In this document: in pieces, positions 1-6,717 of the stretch | Position numbering within the stretch: position 1 is the first letter of the stretch | Layout: each line of letters opens with the position of its first letter | Assembly (NCBI GenBank): GCA_003488145.1 | Contig: DNMQ01000237.1 | Coordinates: 1 to 12,053, forward strand | DNA from: Pseudomonas sp. | GTDB lineage: Bacteria > Pseudomonadota > Gammaproteobacteria > Pseudomonadales > Pseudomonadaceae | Direction of reading: 5' to 3' | Length of the DNA: 12,053 bases | Made by a program: the position numbers and the translations under genes | The notes under the pieces: generated by a model | Seen by the model: the letters and a program-made list of their open reading frames with translations, nothing else | Told to the model about the DNA's origin: nothing | The model's database searches: none

Positions 1-87
1 ATGTTCGCTGCCCTGATCCAACCGGATAATGCCGCTATCCGTCTAACTTGCGATGCAGATCCTCATTGCGGGTCTGGTTGCAAATAG
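1..87 (+). other. Possible C-terminal tail of an upstream gene, cut by the window edge
   Basis: The first reading frame is open from base 1 to a TAG stop at 85-87. It encodes 28 residues ending in a Cys-rich stretch (DPHCGSGCK). The other two plus-strand frames close quickly. I do not recognise the peptide, and it could be the tail of a gene that starts before the window or chance. A 5-bp stem (76-80 with 89-93) and another (139-143 with 152-156, followed by ATTTCTT) lie just after it, but neither is a convincing terminator. Confidence 0.15.
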
Positions 88-147
88 ACAACCGAAGGAG
101 GACCCAACCGGGCTGCACGGTAGTGGCCTCAATAGCTGTAGCACCCC

Positions 148-176
148 TTGATGCTAATTTCTTGGCCTGTTACCGT
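148..176 (+). promoter_or_regulatory. Weak candidate promoter for the mntP leader
   Basis: TTGATG at 148-153 is a fair -35. Seventeen bases later TACCGT at 171-176 matches a -10 at three of six positions. Transcription would then start near 182-184, almost at the first base of the riboswitch core, so the fit is only approximate. Nothing better is visible between base 88 and the aptamer. Confidence 0.25.
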
Positions 177-179
177 TCG

Positions 180-300
180 CCCCCCCTTTGGGGAGTAGCC
201 TGCTTCTGATCCGCTCAGGAGCGTCCGTATCAACATTCTCGGCAACCTGCCGTGGTGCGGACACCTTTCGGTTGGCGAGACCATCGGCATATCCACCCCA
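180..300 (+). promoter_or_regulatory. yybP-ykoY manganese riboswitch aptamer
   Basis: The two hallmark conserved loops of this class are present: GGGGAGTAGCC at 190-200 and GGCGAGACC at 274-282. Between them lie supporting helices: GTCCG 223-227 with CGGAC 258-262, an inner CGGC/GCCG hairpin at 240-252, and ACC/GGT at 263-272 directly before the second conserved loop. The class binds Mn2+ between the two loops and usually switches on exporters when Mn2+ is high. The next gene is mntP, which is the classic target. The outer P1 helix and exact ends were not resolved by eye. Confidence 0.9.
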
Positions 301-301
301 G

Positions 302-346
302 AGCCGGGCGTGTGGGTATGTCGTGGACTCGATGCCCGGCTGGAAG
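302..346 (+). promoter_or_regulatory. Expression-platform hairpin and ribosome binding site of mntP
   Basis: AGCCGGGC at 302-309 and GCCCGGCT at 334-341 form a perfect 8-bp inverted repeat with a 24-base loop. The Shine-Dalgarno sequence GGAAG (342-346) follows with no gap and sits 5 bases before the ATG at 352. No T-run follows the stem, so control of translation is more likely than transcription termination. Pairing of this region with the aptamer's 3' strand is an inference. Confidence 0.5.
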
Positions 347-351
347 TGTTT

Positions 352-912
352 ATGAATCCGTTTTCCCTAGTAATGCTCGCTCTAGCCATGTCTACGGATG
401 CCTTTGCCGCTGCTGTCGGTAAAGGCTCGAGCCTGCACAAGCCTCACATTACCGAAGCACTGCGCATGGGTTTGATCTTCGGCATAGTCGAAGCAATCAC
501 GCCCATCATCGGCTGGCTGATCGGCCAAGCGGCGTCGCAATTTGTCGCAAGCTGGGATCACTGGATCGCCTTCACGCTGCTGCTAATCCTCGGTTTGCAC
601 ATGATGTACAACGGTTTCAAGGCGCCTGAGGAAGAGCCCGCGAAAACCAAGCAACATTCCGTGTTTCTGCTGATAGTCACCGCCACTGCCACCAGTATCG
701 ATGCTCTGGCAGTAGGTGTGGGCTTGGCGTTTATCGACGTCAACATTCTTGTCGCCGCGGTGGCCATTGGCTTCGCCACCATGACCATGGTGACCCTTGG
801 CGTCATGCTTGGAAGGGTTATCGGCGCGCTCGTCGGGCGCCGAGCGGAGATTGTAGGCGGCGTGGTTTTGGTCCTTGTTGGCGCGACCATCCTCTACGAG
901 CACTTGGCGTAA
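352..912 (+). CDS. mntP: Manganese efflux pump MntP
   Basis: MntP exports Mn2+ across the inner membrane and protects against manganese overload. The 186-residue product is close to the usual length for the family (about 188). It is an internally duplicated membrane protein: the first half carries [12 protein letters not shown] (Asp16) and the second half the matching [11 protein letters not shown] (Asp117). These two Asp residues are the conserved metal-binding pair. Hydrophobic helices fill most of the chain, with one charged loop at about residues 90-103. A longer frame opens at a GTG at 310, but ATG 352 is preferred: it has GGAAG 5 bases upstream, gives the canonical MNPF start, and keeps the riboswitch expression platform untranslated. 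Regulation is most likely by the Mn2+ riboswitch directly upstream. No clear terminator follows. Confidence 0.95.
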   Translation: MNPFSLVMLALAMSTDAFAAAVGKGSSLHKPHITEALRMGLIFGIVEAITPIIGWLIGQAASQFVASWDHWIAFTLLLILGLHMMYNGFKAPEEEPAKTKQHSVFLLIVTATATSIDALAVGVGLAFIDVNILVAAVAIGFATMTMVTLGVMLGRVIGALVGRRAEIVGGVVLVLVGATILYEHLA

Positions 913-1342
913 TGATGCCAGTACCGCCACAGCCCTCTAACTACGCCCGTAGAACGCTGAGAATCGACCGGCACTTAGCGCATTTTTCCGCGAATTCTTT
1001 CGGCTTCCCAAAATAGATGAGGATTCCATGCTGGAAAACACCACGACCCGGAGCCGTTGATTTAACCGCCCTGAGCCTGCGCAATAACCATCGGATTCGT
1101 AACCGGCCATGGTGCTTCCTGTCCTATACGCGTGTGTTCGGTATGCGGCTGGGTTGACGTCCTATTCATATTCCTTTGACAAGAATTTCATCGTCCCACC
1201 GGTACAGTTTTAGCTATCTCCTTCCTAGCTAGACACCGAACCTCTGCGAGGCAGGAACCCAAGCCATAATCTTCAGCGAAATCGGTTCCCATGGGGTAAT
1301 TTCTATGCTTTTAGCCTTCATCTATGCAAGGTGCGGATAGCT
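913..1342. other. Gene-free stretch of about 430 bases
   Basis: I see no convincing gene here. Two tiny open frames exist. One starts at 1028 with GAGGA at 1018-1022 (10 codons). The other runs 1109-1213 (34 codons) without a good ribosome binding site. A perfect TTGACA at 1176-1181 has no well-spaced -10 (TACAGT at 1203 is 21 bases away). TAGCTA occurs twice (1211-1216, 1226-1231), and there is a short CCTC/GAGG stem at 1241-1251. The stretch looks less GC-rich than its neighbours. It may be the decayed remains of a gene, or hold the lipoprotein promoter. Confidence 0.4.
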
Positions 1343-1717
1343 ATGCGTTCAGGCATCCAACCCCACCGTGCCTTCATCGCCTACTTGCTTACCACCGTAT
1401 TGCTAGCAGGCTGCCAGAGTACACGCGAGCAACTGCTTGCCGAGGGCTATCCAGAGGATTTCGCTGATGGTTTTGAGGCCGGTTGCAGCAGTGGCCGGCA
1501 AGCCGCCGGAGCGTTAAATAAGTTTCGCAAGGATGTCCCCCGCTATTCCAAGCAACAGCTTTATGCCGAAGGCTGGAACGATGGTTTCCGTCAGTGTCAG
1601 GCGACGGCGGAGCATTCGGCAGACGGTGGGACGCGGGACCGGAGCTGGCGCGACCGTGACCGTGAGTGGCAACATCATGTCGACCAGGCCAAGGGGCAGG
1701 CGATGCGCCGCAAATAA
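1343..1717 (+). CDS. Small predicted lipoprotein with a duplicated AEG-DGF motif
   Basis: I do not recognise a named family. The 124-residue product begins with a basic N-region (MRSGIQPHR), a hydrophobic core and a lipobox (LLAGC), so Cys24 should be lipidated after signal peptidase II cleavage. Residue +2 is Gln, which favours the outer membrane. The mature part contains two similar segments: LLAEGYPEDFADGFEAGC and, about 45 residues later, QLYAEGWNDGFRQC. Each has an AEG[YW]-DGF core and ends in Cys, so a disulfide is possible. The C-terminus is highly charged (RDRSWRDRDREW). A GTG four codons earlier (1331) is an alternative start. ATG 1343 gives the more normal signal peptide, though its Shine-Dalgarno (AAGG at 1329-1332) is weak. 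A terminator follows closely, so it is probably transcribed alone. Confidence 0.7.
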   Translation: MRSGIQPHRAFIAYLLTTVLLAGCQSTREQLLAEGYPEDFADGFEAGCSSGRQAAGALNKFRKDVPRYSKQQLYAEGWNDGFRQCQATAEHSADGGTRDRSWRDRDREWQHHVDQAKGQAMRRK

Positions 1718-1756
1718 ACCGCGCCACGCAGGTAAAGTGGCATTGGCATCCCTTCA

Positions 1757-1783
1757 GGCCGACATCCGTGCGGCCCTTTTTTT
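1757..1783 (+). terminator. Rho-independent terminator after the lipoprotein gene
   Basis: GGCCG at 1757-1761 pairs with CGGCC at 1771-1775, followed directly by a run of Ts (1777-1783). A wider imperfect arm, CCTTCAGGCC at 1751-1760 against GGTCTGAAGG at 1788-1797, encloses it. The T-run is on the plus strand, so it serves the lipoprotein gene. The reverse strand shows no T-run here for the converging PAP2 gene. Confidence 0.75.
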
Positions 1784-1820
1784 GTCCGGTCTGAAGGCCT
1801 GAACGCATTCTGGCCGTTGC

Positions 1821-2573
1821 TCATTCGACCAGCCCCTGGGTCGCGCGAGAATCGGGAATCTCCGCTCCGGCAGTCTTAACCTTTGGTCGATACAGCACCA
1901 GGCGGTAGGTTGCCAGGCAAATCACCCAATCGAACAGCAGCGTCCAGAGATTGTGGGAAAGAAAATGGGCGCCCTGCATCATGCGTCCGATGGAAAAGAC
2001 GGTTCCCAGCCCCAGGGCCAGCCCAAGCGCCCATGCTGCTGCACGCGGTCTGCGGTCACGAAGGAAGAAGTAAAGCGCAATCAGCGAGAAGCCGGCAGAG
2101 GCGTGCCCACCCGGCCAGCAACGACCGGGTTTCAAGGTTGGCTCGCGCTCGCTCAGCAGCGGCGTATAGGTTTCTGAACCGCCAAATTCGCTCAGGCTCC
2201 AGGGGCAATGGACCGCCGTCAGCGCCTTCAACGGTGTCACGATGCTGGTGGCCAAGGCCAAGGCCAGCACCAGATAGCCCAGCGAACGGCGCCAGACTTT
2301 CAGCTTTGTCGGCAGCAAGCTGAGCCCAAAGCCCAGGATAGCCAGGACACCAATGGTGATGACCGCCTGCTTGGCACGGTCATGCAGTACGTCTTCGAGA
2401 AACCAGCTATGGCGACCAATGAAGCCCGTCTCAGGGCTGTAGAAGAAATTGGCGATGGCAAAATCGATTCGCGTCGGGTCGTTGACCAGGAGCAGCAGCA
2501 TCAAGGCGAGCGGAATACCCATGCCCACATGGAAGTTGAATGGCCTTGAGCATTTTGAGGTGGAGCAAGACAT
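1821..2573 (-). CDS. PAP2-family membrane phosphatase
   Basis: This is an integral membrane acid phosphatase of the PAP2 superfamily, which removes phosphate from lipids such as phosphatidic acid, undecaprenyl-PP or lipid A on the outer face of the inner membrane. Counting from the chosen Met, all three signature blocks are visible: the first-block Lys116 followed by CPW at 123-125, PGGH at 154-157, and GRMMQGAHFLSH with Arg197 and His203 as the expected catalytic residues. About five or six hydrophobic helices surround them. The frame extends upstream to a TTG at 2612, which lacks a ribosome binding site. ATG 2573 (MSCSTSK) has GGA nearby and gives a normal N-terminus of 250 residues. The gene lies 50 bases after the transferase gene, same strand, so the two are probably co-transcribed. 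The substrate cannot be read from sequence; the neighbours suggest an envelope lipid. Confidence 0.85.
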   Translation of the reverse strand: MSCSTSKCSRPFNFHVGMGIPLALMLLLLVNDPTRIDFAIANFFYSPETGFIGRHSWFLEDVLHDRAKQAVITIGVLAILGFGLSLLPTKLKVWRRSLGYLVLALALATSIVTPLKALTAVHCPWSLSEFGGSETYTPLLSEREPTLKPGRCWPGGHASAGFSLIALYFFLRDRRPRAAAWALGLALGLGTVFSIGRMMQGAHFLSHNLWTLLFDWVICLATYRLVLYRPKVKTAGAEIPDSRATQGLVE

Positions 2574-2623
2574 TTCGATATTCCGGCAATGCCCCCGAAA
2601 TCGCAGGGGCAAGGTGGGATGAT

Positions 2624-4579
2624 TCAGCGCTGGCTGAGTTCGGACTGCTTCAGGTCGGGCTGCCAGCCCAGCAGGCCCTCGGTGTAGTCATGGCTGGCGC
2701 TCTGGTAATAGCTGATGTTTCGCCTGATCAGGAGATCATCGATTCGGGCATTGGATTCCCGGCTCAGGCGCAACGCATCGTCATGCCGGCGCATGGCACG
2801 ACGAGGGCTCAGGATCGCCAGATCCTTGCCGTCGAACAGCCCCAGATGCTGGTAATTGCCGATCAGAGCTCGCCCGGGTGTCGCATCTGCGCGGAGCACA
2901 TTGCGCCCGAAGAAGGTGGACACGTAATCCATGTTGAGAAGGCCGAGCAGGGTCGGCGCCAGGTCGATCTGGCTGGTCAGGCCGGAGAACTCGAGTGGCT
3001 CGATGAGCGTTGGTGCGTAGATGAACAGCGGAATGTGGTAGTTGGCGACGGGCAGGTCTTCGGTTCCGGCGCTGCCGGCCGTGTGGTCGGCGACAAAGAT
3101 AAAGACCGTCTGCTCAAACCAGGCTTTCCTGCGCGCCTGTTCGAGAAACTGGCCGATGGCATAGTCGGTGTACTTCACCGAACCCTCGCGCCCCTCGCCT
3201 GAAGGAATGTCGATGCGCCCCGCGGGGTAGGTGTAAGGCCGGTGGTTGGAGGTTGTCATCAGTTGCAGGAAGAACGGCTTGCCGGTCGCGTAATTCGCAT
3301 CTGCCTGCTTGATCGCCTGGGCATACAGGTCCTCGTCGGCCATGCCCCAGGCGTTCTTGAACGCGATGTCGGCTTCGGCAACGCTGCTCTGATCGACGAT
3401 GCGATAACCGTTGCCGCCGAAGAAGGCGCTCATGTTGTCGAAGTAGCCACGCCCGCCATAGAGGAACACGCTGTCGTAGCCCTGCGCCTTGAACTGTTGT
3501 CCCAGGCTGGCGAAGCCGCTTTCGCGGCCGATGCGCTTGACGATGGAGCGTCCGGGAGTTGGCGGCACCGACAGGGTGATGGCCTCCAGACCCCGATCAG
3601 TCCGGGTGCCGGTGGCGTAGAAGTTGTTGAAGAACAGGCTTTGGTGGCGAAGTTTATCCAGGTTGGGGGTGAGGCCGCGTGCATCACCGAAACTTCCCAA
3701 ATACTTGGCGCTGAGGCTTTCAATAGTCACCAGCACCACGTTGAGTCGCCGGGGTTCGCCAGGGTTGTCGATCGTCCGGCGGATATCCAGGGGATCAGTG
3801 CCGAGGAAGCGGGCGTTGGGCTCGCTCACTTCCTGCCGTAGCTGCTCAGCCACTTCCCGCGTCGGCAGCGAGGCATAGAATTGGGGGTATTCCAGCTCGT
3901 TATTGCGAAAGGCAGCGAAAAACTGAAATGGACCGTTGCTTGCCAGCTCGCGCTGGTAGGCGTTGCCGCCGGTACTGCGCGGAAAGTCCTGGCCCACGCC
4001 ATAAGCGCTGGCCACGGCAACCATCAGTAAGGCTCCCAGGACTGCCCCGCCGGAACGCCAGCCCAGCAGCGGTGCGCGCAACGCTGCATCGGTGACCTTG
4101 CGCAACAACATCGCAGCGGCGATCGCCATGATTGCCAGCAATGCCAGCAGCGGATAGATGGGATAGGACTCCAGGATGTTGTTGATCACCTCGTCGGAAT
4201 ACACAAGGTAATCCACCGCGATGAAGTTGAAGCGTACGCCGAACTCGTCCCAGAACAGCCACTCGGCCACGGCGGTGAAAAGCATCACGAAAAGGCTGAT
4301 CGCCAGCAGCGCATGCAGCAATCGCAGGTGCCAGGGCTTCTCCCAGATACTTCTTGGGCAGAGCAGCAAGTAGAACGCCAGCGGCAAGGCTGCATAAAGC
4401 AGCAGGGCCAGGTCATAGACCATGCCGGTTCCATAGACGCCGAGCAATTGGCCAATGCTGACGTTGGCGTCACCCAGGTGGCTGATCAAAAGCGTGCTGC
4501 GGGTCAGAAAGAACACCGCAAGCCATATCGTTAGAATCAGGGAGAGGTAGCGAAGCTGAGCGTATCGGAGTGACGACAT
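2624..4579 (-). CDS. LtaS-like sulfatase-fold phospholipid headgroup transferase
   Basis: A 651-residue inner-membrane enzyme of the LTA synthase / alkaline phosphatase superfamily. These enzymes move phosphoglycerol or phosphoethanolamine from phospholipids to an envelope acceptor through a Thr intermediate. About five membrane helices occupy residues 10-200, followed by a periplasmic catalytic domain. Visible active-site features are Glu287 in VTIES, the nucleophile Thr327 in TGTRTDRG, YGGRGYFDN at 374-382, NHRPY at 445-449 and ADHT at 497-500 (Asp498, His499). These correspond to the metal- and substrate-binding residues of Staphylococcus LtaS. The start at 4579 has AAGGAT seven bases upstream. 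It is divergent from colR across about 100 bases that hold a candidate ColR box. Gram-negatives lack lipoteichoic acid, so the acceptor is more likely LPS, a periplasmic glucan or another lipid; the donor cannot be told from sequence. Confidence 0.88.
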   Translation of the reverse strand: MSSLRYAQLRYLSLILTIWLAVFFLTRSTLLISHLGDANVSIGQLLGVYGTGMVYDLALLLYAALPLAFYLLLCPRSIWEKPWHLRLLHALLAISLFVMLFTAVAEWLFWDEFGVRFNFIAVDYLVYSDEVINNILESYPIYPLLALLAIMAIAAAMLLRKVTDAALRAPLLGWRSGGAVLGALLMVAVASAYGVGQDFPRSTGGNAYQRELASNGPFQFFAAFRNNELEYPQFYASLPTREVAEQLRQEVSEPNARFLGTDPLDIRRTIDNPGEPRRLNVVLVTIESLSAKYLGSFGDARGLTPNLDKLRHQSLFFNNFYATGTRTDRGLEAITLSVPPTPGRSIVKRIGRESGFASLGQQFKAQGYDSVFLYGGRGYFDNMSAFFGGNGYRIVDQSSVAEADIAFKNAWGMADEDLYAQAIKQADANYATGKPFFLQLMTTSNHRPYTYPAGRIDIPSGEGREGSVKYTDYAIGQFLEQARRKAWFEQTVFIFVADHTAGSAGTEDLPVANYHIPLFIYAPTLIEPLEFSGLTSQIDLAPTLLGLLNMDYVSTFFGRNVLRADATPGRALIGNYQHLGLFDGKDLAILSPRRAMRRHDDALRLSRESNARIDDLLIRRNISYYQSASHDYTEGLLGWQPDLKQSELSQR

Positions 4580-4608
4580 CGTATGATCCTTGTGGATGAA
4601 CGTGTCGC

Positions 4609-4614
4609 ACTGTG
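4609..4614 (-). promoter_or_regulatory. Weak -10 candidate for the minus-strand transferase gene
   Basis: Read on the minus strand this is CACAGT, matching the consensus at three of six positions. It lies 22 bases beyond the 18-base box at 4637-4654, the same gap as at the warA promoter, and would give a leader of a little over 20 bases before the ATG at 4579. There is no good -35, as expected for a promoter that depends on an activator. The call rests mainly on the matched geometry. Confidence 0.3.
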
Positions 4615-4636
4615 CCGATCAGCCCGTGAGCCCTTC

Positions 4637-4654
4637 GTAAAAACCTTGTGAAAA
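4637..4654 (-). promoter_or_regulatory. Candidate ColR box between the divergent transferase gene and colR
   Basis: On the minus strand it reads TTTTCACAAGGTTTTTAC, two half-sites (TTTTCAC and TTTTTAC) whose starts are 11 bases apart, one helical turn. This is the usual layout for OmpR-family regulators. It matches the box upstream of warA at 16 of 18 positions and, as I recall, the T-rich ColR consensus described in Pseudomonas putida (TTTTTCA core). It faces the minus-strand transferase gene and lies 27 bases before the colR ATG, so it could also give autoregulation. ColR binding is inferred. Confidence 0.6.
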
Positions 4655-4681
4655 TAACGTCAACGTCTGTGAGCCTTCCCC

Positions 4682-5365
4682 ATGCGTATTCTGGTGATCG
4701 AAGATAACCGTGACATCCTCGCCAACGTGCTCGACTACCTGCAGCTCAAGGGCTACACCGTCGACTGCGCCAGCGACGGTTTGAGTGGCCTGCACCTGGC
4801 CGCCACGGAACCTTATGACCTCATCGTGCTGGACATCATGCTGCCGGGAATCGATGGCTATCAGGTCTGCCGGCGTCTTCGCGAGGATGCTGGGCGCGAG
4901 ACGCCGATCATCATGCTCACCGCGCGCGATGCCCTGAACGATCGGTTGCAGGGTCTCAACGCAGGCGCGGACGACTATCTGATCAAGCCCTTTGCGTTGT
5001 CGGAGCTGGTGGCGCGCATCGAGGCGGTCCTGCGCCGTAGCCAGGGCAGCCGCAAGCGGGTGCTGCAGGTTGCCGAGTTGAGCCTCGACCTGGATACGCT
5101 GCAGGTCGTGCGTGCCGGGCGCACCTTGAAGCTCAACCCGATTGGTTTGAAGCTGCTTGAAATCCTGATGCGCAGAAGCCCCGCAGTGGTTCGCCGGGAC
5201 GCGCTTGAGGAGGCGCTGTGGGGCGAAAACCTGCCTGACAGCGACAGCCTGCGTAGCCACATCCATCAGTTGCGGCAGATCCTCGACAAGCCGTTTGATA
5301 AACCCTTGCTGCATACCATTCACAGCGTTGGCTATCGCCTGTCGGAGACGCCCGATGCCGTCTAA
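4682..5365 (+). CDS. colR: Response regulator ColR
   Basis: OmpR/PhoB-family DNA-binding response regulator, 227 residues, the partner of ColS. The receiver domain (residues 1 to about 115) has the acidic pair Glu7-Asp8, the phospho-acceptor Asp51 in VLDIMLPG, Thr80 and Lys102 followed by Pro. A winged-helix effector domain follows (about 130-223), ending in the typical HTIHSVGYRL hairpin. In pseudomonads ColR controls membrane and LPS modification genes in response to excess Zn2+ or iron. Assignment to ColR rather than another OmpR regulator rests on similarity plus the downstream order colS-warA-inaA. The start gives the standard MRILVIEDN, although the Shine-Dalgarno is poor. It overlaps colS by 11 bases. 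Confidence 0.88.
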   Translation: MRILVIEDNRDILANVLDYLQLKGYTVDCASDGLSGLHLAATEPYDLIVLDIMLPGIDGYQVCRRLREDAGRETPIIMLTARDALNDRLQGLNAGADDYLIKPFALSELVARIEAVLRRSQGSRKRVLQVAELSLDLDTLQVVRAGRTLKLNPIGLKLLEILMRRSPAVVRRDALEEALWGENLPDSDSLRSHIHQLRQILDKPFDKPLLHTIHSVGYRLSETPDAV

Positions 5366-6635
5366 ACAGCCTTTCGCCCGTCGAATCGTTATCGCCTTCA
5401 CGTTGATGACGCTGATCGTGAGCGGGCTTTTTTCCCTCGGCATCGTCGGCATCGTTCATTCCATCGAGGAGCATTTGGTTTCCGAAGAGCTTGATCGTGA
5501 GTTGAACACCATCCTTCAGGACATCGGGCAGGGGCTGCCTCCGCGTCTTGATTCGAGCACCCAATTCTTTGCCACGACCGCGCCGGAATTTGCCATTCCC
5601 CTGCAGTTTTCGAAAACGCAGCCGGGTTTTACCGAGGTGGTGAACGGCGACGAAGCCTTCTATGTCTACACGCGCAACGTGGGCAACGAGCGTTATCTGC
5701 TGGTGCAGGAGCAACACGAGTTCGAGGCGCGGGAGCAGGCACTGTTCAATGTGGTGCTGGCGGGTTTTCTGCTCACCATCGCAGGCGCCTGGCTGCTGGG
5801 CCGCATGATGGCGCAAAAGGTCATGGCGCCCGTGAGCCGGCTGGCCCAGCAGGTTCAGCACCGCGATCAGCTGCATTCCAGCGCGCCGGCTCTGGCGCCC
5901 GAATACGCGGATGATGAGATTGGCCACCTGGCCTCGGCATTTGATAGCACGCTCGGGCAGTTGAGGCGCTCGCTGGAACGCGAGCAGCTGTTCACCAGTG
6001 ATGTCAGCCATGAATTGCGTACGCCGCTTATGATCATCGGCACTTCATGCGAGCTGCTGGACGACGCTCCGCTGGGTGCACGCGAAAAAGAGCAGGTAGC
6101 CCGCATTGCCCGCGCTGCGGCGGAAATGCGCGATCTGGTGCAAACCTTTCTCACCCTGGCCCGCAGCCAGCCGGAAGAAGCGTCACTGGCGGGGACAACC
6201 ACCCTGGCGAGCGTTGCAGCGGAACAATACAGGCGCTGGGGCCCGGCAATGGCTGAAAAGGGCCTTGGGTTCGAGCTGCTGGAGGAGGGCACTGATGCTC
6301 AGCGCTACAACCACACCCTCCTGTCTACCGTCATGTCCAACCTGCTGCGCAACGCGCTGCACTACACCGATGCAGGCTGGGTGCGCCTGACGCTGGAGCC
6401 GGGCGGTTTTCGCGTCGAGGACAGCGGCATGGGCATTCCTTCCGGCCAGCAGGAACGCATCTTCGAACCCTTCGTGCGGGGCGAGCGTGCCCGTGGGGAA
6501 GGCCTGGGGCTGGGACTATCGCTGGTCAAGCGCATCTGCACGCACCAGGGCTGGAGCATTGGTGTCAGCGACCTTGCGCCAGGCGGCAGCTGCTTCCGGG
6601 TCGTTCTGGGGCAGAGCCCAAATCAGCAGCTTTGA
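5355..6635 (+). CDS. colS: Sensor histidine kinase ColS
   Basis: Membrane sensor kinase of 426 residues that phosphorylates ColR. Order: first membrane helix (about 11-34), a periplasmic sensor of about 100 residues, second helix (about 131-152), linker/HAMP, dimerisation domain with phospho-acceptor His219 in DVSHELRTPL, and the HATPase domain with the N box (SNLLRNALHY), G1 (VEDSGMGI) and G2 (GLGLGLSLV). The periplasmic part carries H35xxE38 and the ExxE motif EARE at 124-127. From memory, P. putida ColS senses metal through ExxE-type glutamates and residues H35 and E38, so the metal site looks intact. ATG 5355 lies inside the end of colR, so translation is coupled. A further-upstream start in this frame would run through colR and is unlikely. 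Confidence 0.88.
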   Translation: MPSKQPFARRIVIAFTLMTLIVSGLFSLGIVGIVHSIEEHLVSEELDRELNTILQDIGQGLPPRLDSSTQFFATTAPEFAIPLQFSKTQPGFTEVVNGDEAFYVYTRNVGNERYLLVQEQHEFEAREQALFNVVLAGFLLTIAGAWLLGRMMAQKVMAPVSRLAQQVQHRDQLHSSAPALAPEYADDEIGHLASAFDSTLGQLRRSLEREQLFTSDVSHELRTPLMIIGTSCELLDDAPLGAREKEQVARIARAAAEMRDLVQTFLTLARSQPEEASLAGTTTLASVAAEQYRRWGPAMAEKGLGFELLEEGTDAQRYNHTLLSTVMSNLLRNALHYTDAGWVRLTLEPGGFRVEDSGMGIPSGQQERIFEPFVRGERARGEGLGLGLSLVKRICTHQGWSIGVSDLAPGGSCFRVVLGQSPNQQL

Positions 6636-6640
6636 CATTT

Positions 6641-6658
6641 TTTTCACAGGGTTTTGAC
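6641..6658 (+). promoter_or_regulatory. Candidate ColR box upstream of warA
   Basis: TTTTCACAGGGTTTTGAC contains two half-sites (TTTTCAC at 6641-6647, TTTTGAC at 6652-6658) exactly 11 bases apart. It begins a few bases after the colS stop. It aligns without gaps to the box at 4637-4654 with only two differences. It overlaps the place where a -35 would sit, which suits a class II activator. Confidence 0.6.
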
Positions 6659-6680
6659 AACCGCTTGACCCCCTCATCCC

Positions 6681-6686
6681 TAGATT
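6681..6686 (+). promoter_or_regulatory. -10 element for warA and the downstream genes
   Basis: TAGATT matches TATAAT at four of six positions. It starts 22 bases after the ColR box candidate and would place the transcription start near 6692, about 25 bases before the warA ATG. TTGACA at 6654-6659 overlaps the box but is 21 bases away, too far for an unaided promoter. Confidence 0.45.
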
Positions 6687-6717
6687 GTCTGGCGTACCCC
6701 TTTGTGGAAGGCCAGAC

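Noticed and set aside
2574..2612. TTG at 2612 as the PAP2 start
   Set aside because: There is no ribosome binding site before it, and the extra 13 residues are not typical of the family; ATG 2573 fits better.
2540..3841. Long plus-strand open frames opposite the PAP2 and transferase genes (2540-3202, 3242-3841)
   Set aside because: They mirror strongly supported minus-strand genes, lack recognisable domains, and reflect the high-GC antisense frames usual in pseudomonads.
4275..4294. GTGAAAA...CGAAAA repeat resembling a further ColR box
   Set aside because: It lies deep inside the transferase coding region, the half-sites are 12 rather than 11 bases apart, and no promoter is nearby.
4619..6011. 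Long minus-strand open frames opposite colR and colS
   Set aside because: They are antisense to clear response regulator and kinase genes, with low-complexity, His/Gln/Arg-rich translations.
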